Assembly: GCA_023663185.1 (NCBI GenBank)
Contig: JAMPHY010000012.1
Span: 33,264 to 97,263 of the forward strand
DNA: 64,000 nt
Source: Clostridiales bacterium
GTDB taxonomy: Bacteria; Bacillota; Clostridia; Lachnospirales; Lachnospiraceae
Direction of reading: 5' to 3'
Below, in pieces: positions 8,691 to 16,412 of the stretch (the first letter of the stretch is position 1; each line of letters opens with the position of its first letter). Below the pieces are notes generated by a model, which was given only the letters and a program-made list of their open reading frames with translations, ran no database searches and had not been told where the DNA came from. The position numbers were made by a program, and so were the translations under genes.

Positions 8691-8838
8691 GGCATGAACT
8701 CATATGTTTCCCCTTGAGGCACGCTCTCGCTCCGTGTAAAATCGCAGCGGTACTAAGCTCGAAAGCTTGAAAAGCAGCTTTTTCACTAAGTACCGGCGTT
8801 TTACAAGGACCTCAATGGGAAACATATGAGTTCATGCC
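8691..8838. repeat. Long palindromic element A (148 bp)
   Basis: Two perfect 22-bp arms (8691-8712 and 8817-8838) are extended inward by TTGAGG/CCTCAA (8714-8719 / 8810-8815). On the 5' side an unpaired insert beginning CACGCTCTCGCTCCG (8720-8734) follows. Pairing then resumes with TGTAAAA/TTTTACA (8735-8741 / 8799-8805) and CGGTAC/GTACCG (8748-8753 / 8790-8795), around an inner AAGCTCGAAAGCTT region. No ORF or target-site duplication is evident. It shares its insert and its AGCGGTAC and CTAAGTACCG boxes with element C (18916-19055), and the insert with 41923-41938. The rest of the 8570-9015 gene-free stretch holds the operon terminator and the promoter at 8948. Confidence 0.85.
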
Positions 8839-8947
8839 GTTATAGGCTGTGAATAGTGACGGGTTCATGTTACTTATATGCTTAATTAATCTTGACAATA
8901 GCTTTCATTATGAAACTCACAGTTGATTTTATGAAAAAATGCGTCTA

Positions 8948-8976
8948 TTGAATACAACCAATGCTTTTGTTATGAT
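8948..8976 (+). promoter_or_regulatory. sigma-A promoter of the XRE-ABC operon
   Basis: TTGAAT (8948-8953) and TATGAT (8971-8976) are separated by 17 bp, about 40 bp upstream of the XRE gene start. Confidence 0.6.
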
Positions 8977-9015
8977 ACAACCAGAAAGCGAAAAAGAGAA
9001 AGGACGGTGTTTTTC

Positions 9016-9906
9016 ATGTCAAGTATATTAAGTGAAAGAATTGCTGCGCTGCGGAAAGAGCGGGGGCTGACTCAGGAGCAGTTGGGAAAATTGGTAGGCG
9101 TATCCTCGCAGGCTGTTGGTAAATGGGAAAAAGGCGGCGCGCCGGATATAGATTTGCTGCCTATTCTTTCTAAGCAGTTAGGAGTGAGTATTGATGCGCT
9201 CTTTGGCATGGAAGCGGGGGAGCAGGAGAAAGAAAGGGTAGATGCGGTAGTTGGACGCTGGCTTAGAGGCTTTCCCGATGAAGAGCGTATGAATCAGTTC
9301 TGCCATATGGTTTGGGCGGCGGTAAAATATTTTCTGCCCGCCGGATATGATTTGCCCGACTTGGGGTATTTGGAAAGCTGCCAGCCGGAAGTGTCCAAAG
9401 ATTCATTAATGTATAGTAAGCTGCGGCATGGCGGCGGAATTTTGTTGGACGTACATGCGGAAGATATGAATTTTGTTACTCTTTGGCCAGAACCCAAAAC
9501 AGGTTATGCCGCGTGGCTTGCTTCAAAAGAGGAGTATCGGCAGTTGTTTTCATTATTGGCGAAGCCGGGCTGTCTTGAACTGTTAGAAGATTTATACAGT
9601 AGGAAAATCCGCTACTATGTGCCGGAGATGGTATCTAAGCAATCAGGGCTTCCCATAGGGCAGGTTCGGGAGCTGTTAGACGAGCTGACAGAATGTAATA
9701 TCCTGCAGGTTTTAGAACTGGAATTGACCGAGGGAGAAGTCCGCGCCTATCAGCTTACTGAGCCTTTGGCGTTTGTGCCGTTTTTGTATATGGCGCGTGC
9801 CTTGATACAGGGCAAAATGAACTACCTTTTATTATATGATGATGATGTGCCTATATTCAAGAAGAAAGCATGGAAGGAGAAGAAACAAAATGAGAAAGAA
9901 TGTTAA
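9016..9906 (+). CDS. XRE-family transcriptional regulator
   Basis: The 296-residue protein has an N-terminal helix-turn-helix of the Cro/CI type (about residues 4-60: LSERIAALRKERGLTQEQLGKLVGVSSQAVGKWEKG). A long C-terminal region follows that I do not recognise, possibly a sensor domain. The ATG at 9016 is well spaced from AAAGGAC; an in-frame GTG at 9007 would sit too close. The stop codon overlaps the start of the downstream ABC exporter by 17 bases, so the two are co-translated, and the regulator probably controls that exporter. The ligand is unknown. Confidence 0.85.
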   Translation: MSSILSERIAALRKERGLTQEQLGKLVGVSSQAVGKWEKGGAPDIDLLPILSKQLGVSIDALFGMEAGEQEKERVDAVVGRWLRGFPDEERMNQFCHMVWAAVKYFLPAGYDLPDLGYLESCQPEVSKDSLMYSKLRHGGGILLDVHAEDMNFVTLWPEPKTGYAAWLASKEEYRQLFSLLAKPGCLELLEDLYSRKIRYYVPEMVSKQSGLPIGQVRELLDELTECNILQVLELELTEGEVRAYQLTEPLAFVPFLYMARALIQGKMNYLLLYDDDVPIFKKKAWKEKKQNEKEC

Positions 9907-11539
9907 AAAGACTGCCACCATGATACATTATCTTAATAAATTCAAAGCTCCCCTCATATTATCATTGCTGCCTCTCTTGATTGTCTGTGGAATGCAGGCA
10001 GCGGCGAGCTTGATTACGGCGGAAGTTTTTCAGCAGGTATTTGAGAAAGATATAGACGGGCTGGCTATCTGGATGCTTATCCTAGCTGGAGCATGGTTTT
10101 TGATTATGGTATTTAGTGCGCTAGAAGGACTGCTTCAAGGCTGGAGTATCCGTAAGCTTAACAATGCTGTACGGGCTGATATGACCGCAACTCTCTCTGT
10201 TATGGATTATAGTCACTATCATAGCGCTGATACCGGAGAATATCTTTCCCGTTTTACTAATGACGTCAATCAGATAGAAAATATGGCTTGGAAACCGTTT
10301 TTTCAGTTTGCGCAAGCTGCGGCAATGGCAGTATTCAGTGTGATTGCACTTTTGACAATCCATTGGTCGCTGCTATTAGCGGCGTTAGTAACTACTTTGG
10401 TGATGGTGTTTGTCCCGCAATTATTCAATAAAAAGATGGAGCGGTTGGGTGATGTTTGTACTAAAGAACAGGCTGAGGCTACAGGTATATTCAAAGATTT
10501 GCTCTCCGGCTGGGACGTACTTAAATCTTTTGGGAAAAACAGAAGGTTTATCGATGGTTTTCATCATGCCAGCGAGCAGATTGAGCGGCCAAGATTCCGT
10601 CTTGCGTATACGAAGGGCTGCGTAGAGGCGGGGGTAGGCTGCGTCAACGTTCTTTGCCAGCTATTGATTACCGGTTTGGTAGGGCTGCTTGCCATCTGGG
10701 GCTATACTCAGGCAGGTTCAGTGGTGGCAGGCGGTAATTTGTGCGGTATGTTATCAAATAGTTTGGGAAGTATGGCGGGACTATTGCTGGCATTTTCATC
10801 ATCGAAGCCATATTTTGAGAAGATTACGGTCCATGCCGAAGACTTGCAAATTAGGAATGGTATAGAAATGGAAAAAATTAACAGTGAAATTTCCGTAGAA
10901 AATCTCAGTTTTGGGTATGGTGAGAAGTCCATTTTTCAAAACTTATCTCTTCAATTTAAAAAGGGCGGTAAATATGCGCTCACAGGTCCTTCCGGCTGTG
11001 GAAAGTCTACATTGCTGAAAATTTTGCTGGGCTGGATTACAGAATATGGCGGAGAGATTTGCTTTGATGGTAAAAATGCTAAGGATTTCACCGCGGAACA
11101 GCTCCAACAGCATATGGGCTATATTGAGCAGAATGTGTTTTTATTCAATTCTACGATTAAAGATAATATTACCTTAGGGGAGACTTTTACAGATGAGAAG
11201 ATAGAGAAGGCTTTACATGACAGTGCCCTTATAGGAGACTTATCTTCAATGCCCGATGGAATCGAAACCGTTGTGGGCGAAGATGGCGCGAACCTTTCCG
11301 GCGGACAGAAGCAGCGGGTGGCGATTGCCCGCGCCCTAATCCATGACCGCTCCATTCTGCTTGTGGACGAGGGCACCAGCGCGCTTGATAAGGAGAATGC
11401 AGACATCGTGGAAAATAGCCTGCTTGCCAATCCGGAACTGACACTGATTTTGGTAAGCCATCATCTTACTCCTGAGAGAAAGGAACAGTTTAATCATGTG
11501 TATGAGTTACAGTCAGAAGTGCTTGCGCCTGTAAATTAA
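9890..11539 (+). CDS. ABC exporter, fused permease and ATPase (half-transporter)
   Basis: This is a type-I ABC exporter half-subunit of 549 residues. The N-terminal membrane domain (about residues 18-310) contains several hydrophobic segments. The C-terminal ATPase has Walker A GPSGCGKSTLL, the signature LSGGQKQRVAIARAL, Walker B SILLVDEGTSALD, and the switch His in LVSHHL. Such proteins export peptides, lipids or drugs as homodimers or heterodimers; no partner half-transporter is adjacent. The start at 9890 follows GGAAGGAGAAG, located inside the end of the XRE gene. Its 3' end overlaps the convergent anti-sigma gene by 27 bp. The substrate is not predictable from sequence. Confidence 0.9.
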   Translation: MRKNVKKTATMIHYLNKFKAPLILSLLPLLIVCGMQAAASLITAEVFQQVFEKDIDGLAIWMLILAGAWFLIMVFSALEGLLQGWSIRKLNNAVRADMTATLSVMDYSHYHSADTGEYLSRFTNDVNQIENMAWKPFFQFAQAAAMAVFSVIALLTIHWSLLLAALVTTLVMVFVPQLFNKKMERLGDVCTKEQAEATGIFKDLLSGWDVLKSFGKNRRFIDGFHHASEQIERPRFRLAYTKGCVEAGVGCVNVLCQLLITGLVGLLAIWGYTQAGSVVAGGNLCGMLSNSLGSMAGLLLAFSSSKPYFEKITVHAEDLQIRNGIEMEKINSEISVENLSFGYGEKSIFQNLSLQFKKGGKYALTGPSGCGKSTLLKILLGWITEYGGEICFDGKNAKDFTAEQLQQHMGYIEQNVFLFNSTIKDNITLGETFTDEKIEKALHDSALIGDLSSMPDGIETVVGEDGANLSGGQKQRVAIARALIHDRSILLVDEGTSALDKENADIVENSLLANPELTLILVSHHLTPERKEQFNHVYELQSEVLAPVN

Positions 11540-12310
11540 CCCACTCGCCACAACCCCAACCGCGCCTATTACTATCGTTATAAACGCCACCCTTGAAAAC
11601 CTTATCATGAAGCCTTCAAAGGTATCAAGATAGTATAGCCAGGAGGCGTACTGCTGGGCGAGGGAAAGTCCGGTTATATCAAGGCATAGCAGCCAGCCGC
11701 AGTTTTTGTTTTTCTTAACTATGCAGATAAAATGCCAGATTAGGAAAACAAACTGGATAATAAAAGCAATGATGAACTGCGCCTCCAGAAAATGCCCGCA
11801 CTGTGATATGTCAAGTCCAAACGGAATCACTCCGGCTGAGATTTTGTGCATAAAATATAATAGCATTGACGTAATATATACGTCGGTTAGAAAAGAGACT
11901 GCGCCGGTAATGTATTCAGCCTTGCCGGGCGTCTTTTTATCCTTATAATCTATGCCGATAAGAAGCGTCATGAAGATGAATGTTATGAACAGCGCCAAAT
12001 AAGCCGTGTGTGATAAAAAGACCGTATTTGTAAATGCGCAAAATCCGGTAACGGTCAAAAGTACCATGAGTAAGCCGCAAACCGCATTCTGATATTTCAT
12101 TCTTCTTTTAAGTCTCTTTAAGCCGTCCAGTGATTTTTGCTCTAATTTTTCGCCGGTTAAGGCGTTCTCCTTATATAAGGCAAGCATTCGGCGGCATTCG
12201 CTGCAGCCTTCTATGTGCTCGTCTACGCAGAGCGTAGTCGCCTTAGAGCAGATTCCGTCGATATATGACGGAAGCAAATCTTTTATTATGTCACAATTAA
12301 TCTTCTCCAT
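11513..12310 (-). CDS. Membrane anti-sigma factor with zinc-finger N-terminus
   Basis: The 265-residue protein begins with a zf-HC2-like anti-sigma motif, CVDEHIEGCSECRRML (His-x3-Cys-x2-Cys), which in this family clamps an ECF sigma factor. Several membrane segments follow (about residues 95-260). Its start overlaps the end of the sigma gene by 14 bases, the usual coupling for such pairs. It would keep the sigma factor inactive at the membrane until a signal arrives. Its 3' end runs 27 bp into the convergent ABC exporter gene. The signal is unknown. Confidence 0.85.
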   Translation of the reverse strand: MEKINCDIIKDLLPSYIDGICSKATTLCVDEHIEGCSECRRMLALYKENALTGEKLEQKSLDGLKRLKRRMKYQNAVCGLLMVLLTVTGFCAFTNTVFLSHTAYLALFITFIFMTLLIGIDYKDKKTPGKAEYITGAVSFLTDVYITSMLLYFMHKISAGVIPFGLDISQCGHFLEAQFIIAFIIQFVFLIWHFICIVKKNKNCGWLLCLDITGLSLAQQYASWLYYLDTFEGFMIRFSRVAFITIVIGAVGVVASGLIYRRKHF

Positions 12311-12776
12311 AATGAACCTCCTTGATTAATGTCATTTTTGCCCGGAAAAAAGTAACCCGCGCATTATTTTCGCTTATTTTAAGAATGTCTCCGATTTCTT
12401 TAAAAGAAAGTCCGCCAAGAACTCTTAACTCTACGACTTTTCTTGTCTCTAAGGGCAGCTTATAAAGTACGCTCCATACATCTGCAAGCTCGATTTTGGC
12501 AATAGCCTGCTGTTCCGTGTTATCGCCGGATTCATATTCAGCGTTTAGCACTTCCAGCGTCATGCGCTTATCTTTTGCCCAATGCTGATATAATAAATGT
12601 TTGGCAATCTGGCACAGCCAAGTAGACATTTTACAACTGCCGTCATAAGAATCAATGGATTCGATAGCCTTTAAGAATGTCTCCTGCATTAAATCCTCCG
12701 ACAGCAGCGCATCGCCGCATCTTTTATACAAAAAGAAAAAAACAATCTGAGAATATTCCCTGTATAGTTCGTCCAT
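12297..12776 (-). CDS. ECF-type RNA polymerase sigma factor
   Basis: The 159-residue protein has sigma-70 region 2 (about residues 10-75: DALLSEDLMQETFLKAIESI and WLCQIAKHLLYQHW) and region 4 (about 100-152: LPLETRKVVELRVLGGLSFKEIGDIL). There is no region 1 or 3, which defines the ECF class. It is co-transcribed with the overlapping membrane anti-sigma gene. A possible autoregulatory promoter lies upstream at 12803-12830. The regulon is not evident from this window. Confidence 0.9.
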   Translation of the reverse strand: MDELYREYSQIVFFFLYKRCGDALLSEDLMQETFLKAIESIDSYDGSCKMSTWLCQIAKHLLYQHWAKDKRMTLEVLNAEYESGDNTEQQAIAKIELADVWSVLYKLPLETRKVVELRVLGGLSFKEIGDILKISENNARVTFFRAKMTLIKEVHYGED

Positions 12777-12802
12777 TCGTAAGCAACCCCGTTTCTACTC
12801 TA

Positions 12803-12830
12803 TATATCGGATTTTTAGTGTATTCGTTAC
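12803..12830 (-). promoter_or_regulatory. Candidate ECF (self-regulated) promoter
   Basis: On the minus strand, GTAAC (12826-12830) and CCGATATA (12803-12810) are separated by 15 bp, just upstream of the sigma gene. The -35 AAC core and the -10 CGAT resemble ECF promoters. The -10 also equals the sigma-28 -10 seen in the flagellar genes, but the -35 does not fit sigma-28. Confidence 0.35.
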
Positions 12831-12872
12831 AAATATTTTTATTTTGTGCTGGTAGTGGCTATTCAAAAAAGA

Positions 12873-12901
12873 TTGTTCTTATATATCGCATATGCTATAC
12901 T
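12873..12901 (+). promoter_or_regulatory. sigma-A promoter of the AlbA-type regulator gene
   Basis: TTGTTC (12873-12878) and TATACT (12896-12901) are separated by 17 bp, about 50 bp upstream of the start at 12956. Confidence 0.5.
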
Positions 12902-12955
12902 AATATATGATAAAATGGTATTGTGTGAGCATTTTAAAAGACGGAGTGATTTTAT

Positions 12956-14311
12956 ATGGCAGAAAGCCAAAATGTAGAATGGAAACAATCGTGGCGAGAT
13001 GAATATCTGAAATGGATATGCGGTTTTGCTAATGCACAAGGTGGAAAAATATATATTGGAGCAAAAGACGATGGAACGATTGTAGGTCTTAAAGACAGCA
13101 AAAAGCTGTTAGAAGATATACCGAATAAAATTCAGAATAAACTTGGTATTGTGGCAGATGTAAACCTATTAACAGAAGGCGGTTTGGAATATATTGAGAT
13201 TGTTGTGAATCCTTGGGCATTTCCAGTAAATTGTGATGGTGAATATCATTATCGCAGTGGTAGTACAAAACAACAGTTGAGAGGAAATGCACTAACGAAT
13301 TTCCTTATGGCAAAGACAGGAATGAAATGGGATGCAGCAACCATATCTAATGTTTCGGTTTCAGATTTGGACAAAGAAAGTTTTGATATTTTTAAGCGAG
13401 AAGCGCTTCGTAGTGGACGTATGGCAAAAGAGGATTTGGACATTTCTAATGAAGAACTGTTGGAAAAATTAGAACTAATTGTAGATGGTAAATTGAAACG
13501 AGCTGGTGCATTATGCTTTTATAGAAATCCTGAAAAAGTCATCGGTGGTTGTTATGTAAAAATTGGAAAATTTGAAGGAAGTGAATTATTATATCAAGAC
13601 GAAGTACATGGTTCGCTGCTCATTATTGCGGATAGGGTAATTGATTTAATTTACTTGAAATATTTAAGGGCATCAATTTCATATTACAAGGATACAAGAG
13701 TGGAGACCTATCCTTTTGCACGAGAAGCAGTGAGAGAAGCTGTGTTTAATGCGCTCATTCATTGTAACTGGGCAGATAACGTACCGATTCAGATTCGCAT
13801 AGAAGAAGATGTTATGTTTGTCAGCAATTGCAGCATGCTTCCGTTTGGTTGGACTGTGGAGACTCTTTTGGAAGCCCATACATCAAAACCGTATAATCCG
13901 GATATAGCGAGAGTGTTTTACCGTGCAGGATATATTGAAAGTTGGGGGCGCGGCATACAAAAAATATGCGATGCCTGCAAAGAATTAGGAGCTGATGCAC
14001 CGGAGTATATTGTTCATGGTGAAGATATTATGGTAAAGTTTAAGGCACTACAAGATGTCAAAGCGTCAGCCTTTAAAGCTTCAAAGCCTCAAAATGATGC
14101 TTTAAAAGATGCTTTGGAAGATAAATTAATGATGCTTTTGAAGGAAAATCCATATTTAACACAAAAGGAAATGGTTAAGAAATTATTTGTATCAAGGGCG
14201 ACGGTTCAACGTCTTATCAAAAAATTAGATAGTGAAAAGAAATTGGAGCGTGCAGGTGGAAAACGATATGGTTATTGGGTGATTCATAATGAATATGATA
14301 GAACTAACTGA
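12956..14311 (+). CDS. AlbA_2/Schlafen-type ATP-binding putative transcriptional regulator
   Basis: The 451-residue protein belongs to a family annotated as putative transcriptional regulators. The N-terminal AlbA_2 domain (about residues 3-130) shows WICGFANAQGGKIYIGAKDDG and YHYRSGSTKQQL. The middle section resembles a GHKL-type ATPase module (about 245-355: REAVREAVFNALIHCNW and RAGYIESWGRGIQKICDAC). The C-terminal winged helix (about 385-445) has YLTQKEMVKKLFVSRATVQRLIKKL. Its last 23 bases overlap the ABC ATPase gene at 14289, implying translational coupling and perhaps control of that transporter. Lower GC and more A-rich codons than the neighbours hint at lateral transfer. Some relatives have been linked to phage defence or mobile islands, but nothing here proves that. 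Confidence 0.8.
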   Translation: MAESQNVEWKQSWRDEYLKWICGFANAQGGKIYIGAKDDGTIVGLKDSKKLLEDIPNKIQNKLGIVADVNLLTEGGLEYIEIVVNPWAFPVNCDGEYHYRSGSTKQQLRGNALTNFLMAKTGMKWDAATISNVSVSDLDKESFDIFKREALRSGRMAKEDLDISNEELLEKLELIVDGKLKRAGALCFYRNPEKVIGGCYVKIGKFEGSELLYQDEVHGSLLIIADRVIDLIYLKYLRASISYYKDTRVETYPFAREAVREAVFNALIHCNWADNVPIQIRIEEDVMFVSNCSMLPFGWTVETLLEAHTSKPYNPDIARVFYRAGYIESWGRGIQKICDACKELGADAPEYIVHGEDIMVKFKALQDVKASAFKASKPQNDALKDALEDKLMMLLKENPYLTQKEMVKKLFVSRATVQRLIKKLDSEKKLERAGGKRYGYWVIHNEYDRTN

Positions 14312-14963
14312 CATCACAAGTGCATATGGCAGAAAAAGAGTGCTAAACGGCGTTACACTGTGCGGCAGGCGTGGAGAGTGTATAGGCATAGTAGGATCTA
14401 ACGGCTGCGGCAAATCCACGCTGCTTTCCATTATGGCGGGAGTTCTGACATCACTGTCAGGAAGTATAAGTTATTATGGCAAAGACGCCCTTAAAAACCG
14501 GAGCGTTTTTAAGAAAATGACAGGTTATGTACCGCAGGAAAATCCGCTTATGCCTGAACTCAGCGTATACGATAATCTGCGCTTGTGGTATACGGATAAG
14601 GCGGAGCTTAAAAAAGAATTAGAGCAGGGTTTTTTACAGATATTAGGGATTCCTGAATTTATAAATACGCCTGTTTCTAAGCTCTCCGGCGGCATGAAAA
14701 AAAGAGTCAGTATAGGCATAGCGCTATCAGGTATGCCGCCCGTTTTGATATTAGACGAGCCGAGCGCAGCGCTGGATTTAGTATGTAAGGAAGATATCAG
14801 GCGGTATTTAAAGCTTTATTTGGAAAGAAAAGGAACTGTTGTGATTACGACGCATGAAGAAAGGGAGCTGGAACTATGCGACAGCCTGTATGTAATGAAG
14901 GACGGGCGGCTTAATGCGGTTGATAAGTCGCTGCGAGGCGAAGCGTTGACAGCGATGTTTTAA
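14289..14963 (+). CDS. ABC transporter ATP-binding protein
   Basis: The 224-residue ATPase has Walker A GSNGCGKSTLL (about residues 37-47), a Q-loop region (GYVPQENPLMPELSVYDNL), the signature LSGGMKKRVSIGIAL, Walker B PVLILDEPSAALD, and the switch His in TTHEERE. It resembles ATPases of ABC-2 exporters. Its start lies inside the end of the upstream regulator gene, with only a weak ribosome site, consistent with coupled translation. It probably powers the two ABC-2 permeases encoded at 16413 and 17663, although palindromic element B separates it from them. Confidence 0.9.
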   Translation: MNMIELTDITSAYGRKRVLNGVTLCGRRGECIGIVGSNGCGKSTLLSIMAGVLTSLSGSISYYGKDALKNRSVFKKMTGYVPQENPLMPELSVYDNLRLWYTDKAELKKELEQGFLQILGIPEFINTPVSKLSGGMKKRVSIGIALSGMPPVLILDEPSAALDLVCKEDIRRYLKLYLERKGTVVITTHEERELELCDSLYVMKDGRLNAVDKSLRGEALTAMF

Positions 14964-14971
14964 ATATTGGT

Positions 14972-15056
14972 AAGTTCAGGCAAAGTGAATAAAAACGTAG
15001 CTCCATGCCTGAAAAGCGGTAAGTCGCTCCTTATTTTATTCACTTTGCCTAAACTT
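14972..15056. repeat. Long palindromic element B (85 bp)
   Basis: Two 23-bp arms (14972-14994 and 15034-15056) pair with a single mismatch. The 39-base interior contains AAAAGCGGTAAGTCGCTCC, which shares TCGCTCC with element A and resembles the AGCGGTAC box of elements A and C. It lies in the gap between the ATPase gene and the membrane-anchored gene of the ABC-2 cluster. No T run follows the 3' arm, so it is not a classic terminator. Confidence 0.8.
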
Positions 15057-15080
15057 TAAATTATTTAAGGAGGTATTAAA

Positions 15081-16400
15081 ATGGAACAGTATGGAGAAAT
15101 CAGGATTCCTGAGATTGAGGAAAAACATAACAGAAATAAAAAGACTGTGATTGCGGCTATAATCGGCTGCATTGTTTCGGCGATAGTGTATATTACCGCG
15201 GGAGCATTAATTGTAAAGGCATATAATGTATATAATTCGGACGAAGCGGTGCTTTACAGGAGCTTGAGCAATCTGGTAAAAGAAATAAGCGAGCAGCAAA
15301 AGCTTCTGGTAGAGGCGGGTGTGGCTTCAGGTGCAGGCGGAGCAGGGGCGTCAAAAACGGAAATATCGCTTAACTTAAGCGGCGACGAGCTTCCGTTTAC
15401 CATAGGCATAGACGAGACCAACCTAAGAGATGGGAGCGCACATAAACTGCAGTCTGAGATGGAACTCAGCATTATGAACTATACATTTATGGAATGCGAT
15501 ATATATGGTGATGATGAGCGGATTGTTGTTTCGCTGCCTGATATATTTGAGCAAAATCTGGAATTTTCACCGAAAAATGTAGACAAGCAGTATAATAAGT
15601 CGTTGTTTGCAGAAATGTATGGTACTATTGATGAAACGGGACTTTCTTTTGATATGTTTGCGGAGCAGGAAAGTGACTTAATAAGTGTTGAGAAGTTTAA
15701 AGAACTATGGGAGGCTGAGAAACCTGAGGAGTCTATCCAAATCAGCAAGGTCAAAAGCACTGATAAACAGAGTGGATACAGTACATACCGTATTGTCATT
15801 CCTAAAGAGTGGATTATGTTTATGGAATCTGAAATTAGAGATTCCGTTATGGAAAAAAACGGTGTTACCGACTTTTATATTACGAATGACATTGCCCTGC
15901 TTATTGATATTGAGAAAAATAAGCGGATTACCATGATTTCGTTGGAGGAACCAATGCAGTATTCTGTTGAGTATGAGGGTTATGTCGGAATTGCCAAACT
16001 TGACGGAAGTGTCAGTTTTTTAGGAGAAAATAGAAGTGTTGACGATATGGAACTAAATATTGAAACACAGATGCTGCTTAGTATGTTAGACAGCGATGGA
16101 GAAAGCTATGTATGGGAAGACATTCTTCCGGAAGAAGAACAAGTGAATATAGGTATTACACTAAAGTATGACTATAATGAAAATGACGGAAGTGTCACAT
16201 ATGATTTAGATAATATATTGATATCTATGGAAGAGCTTGGCGACATCAAGCTGACAGGAGAAATCAATGTAGAACCGCTTGACGAGAAAATTACGCAGCC
16301 CAAAGGCAAGACTATAAAGATATTTGAAATAACCGAAGAAGAATACGAGGATTTGGAAGAGCAGCTTATTGACAGCTTGCTTGGGATTATGGGTTATTAG
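15081..16400 (+). CDS. Membrane-anchored hypothetical protein of the ABC-2 transporter cluster
   Basis: I do not recognise this 439-residue protein with confidence. It has a short charged cytosolic N-terminus and one transmembrane segment (about residues 24-46). A large acidic, beta-rich extracellular region (about 50-435) carries many Asp/Glu and repeated strand-like segments. There is no signal-peptidase site. A strong AAGGAGGT site precedes the ATG. It lies between an ABC ATPase and two ABC-2 permeases, all on one strand with short gaps. It may therefore be an accessory or substrate-binding component, or a protein the transporter senses or exports. Confidence 0.7.
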   Translation: MEQYGEIRIPEIEEKHNRNKKTVIAAIIGCIVSAIVYITAGALIVKAYNVYNSDEAVLYRSLSNLVKEISEQQKLLVEAGVASGAGGAGASKTEISLNLSGDELPFTIGIDETNLRDGSAHKLQSEMELSIMNYTFMECDIYGDDERIVVSLPDIFEQNLEFSPKNVDKQYNKSLFAEMYGTIDETGLSFDMFAEQESDLISVEKFKELWEAEKPEESIQISKVKSTDKQSGYSTYRIVIPKEWIMFMESEIRDSVMEKNGVTDFYITNDIALLIDIEKNKRITMISLEEPMQYSVEYEGYVGIAKLDGSVSFLGENRSVDDMELNIETQMLLSMLDSDGESYVWEDILPEEEQVNIGITLKYDYNENDGSVTYDLDNILISMEELGDIKLTGEINVEPLDEKITQPKGKTIKIFEITEEEYEDLEEQLIDSLLGIMGY

Positions 16401-16412
16401 ATTGAAAGGGGC

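Noticed and set aside
8870-8915. TTGACA at 8893 as a promoter for the XRE gene
   Set aside because: No -10 box lies at 16-18 bp; the TTGAAT/TATGAT pair at 8948 is better placed.
12803-12830. Sigma-28 promoter for the ECF sigma operon
   Set aside because: The -10 CCGATATA fits, but no CTAAA box lies at 16 bp; an ECF-type reading is more likely, and still weak.
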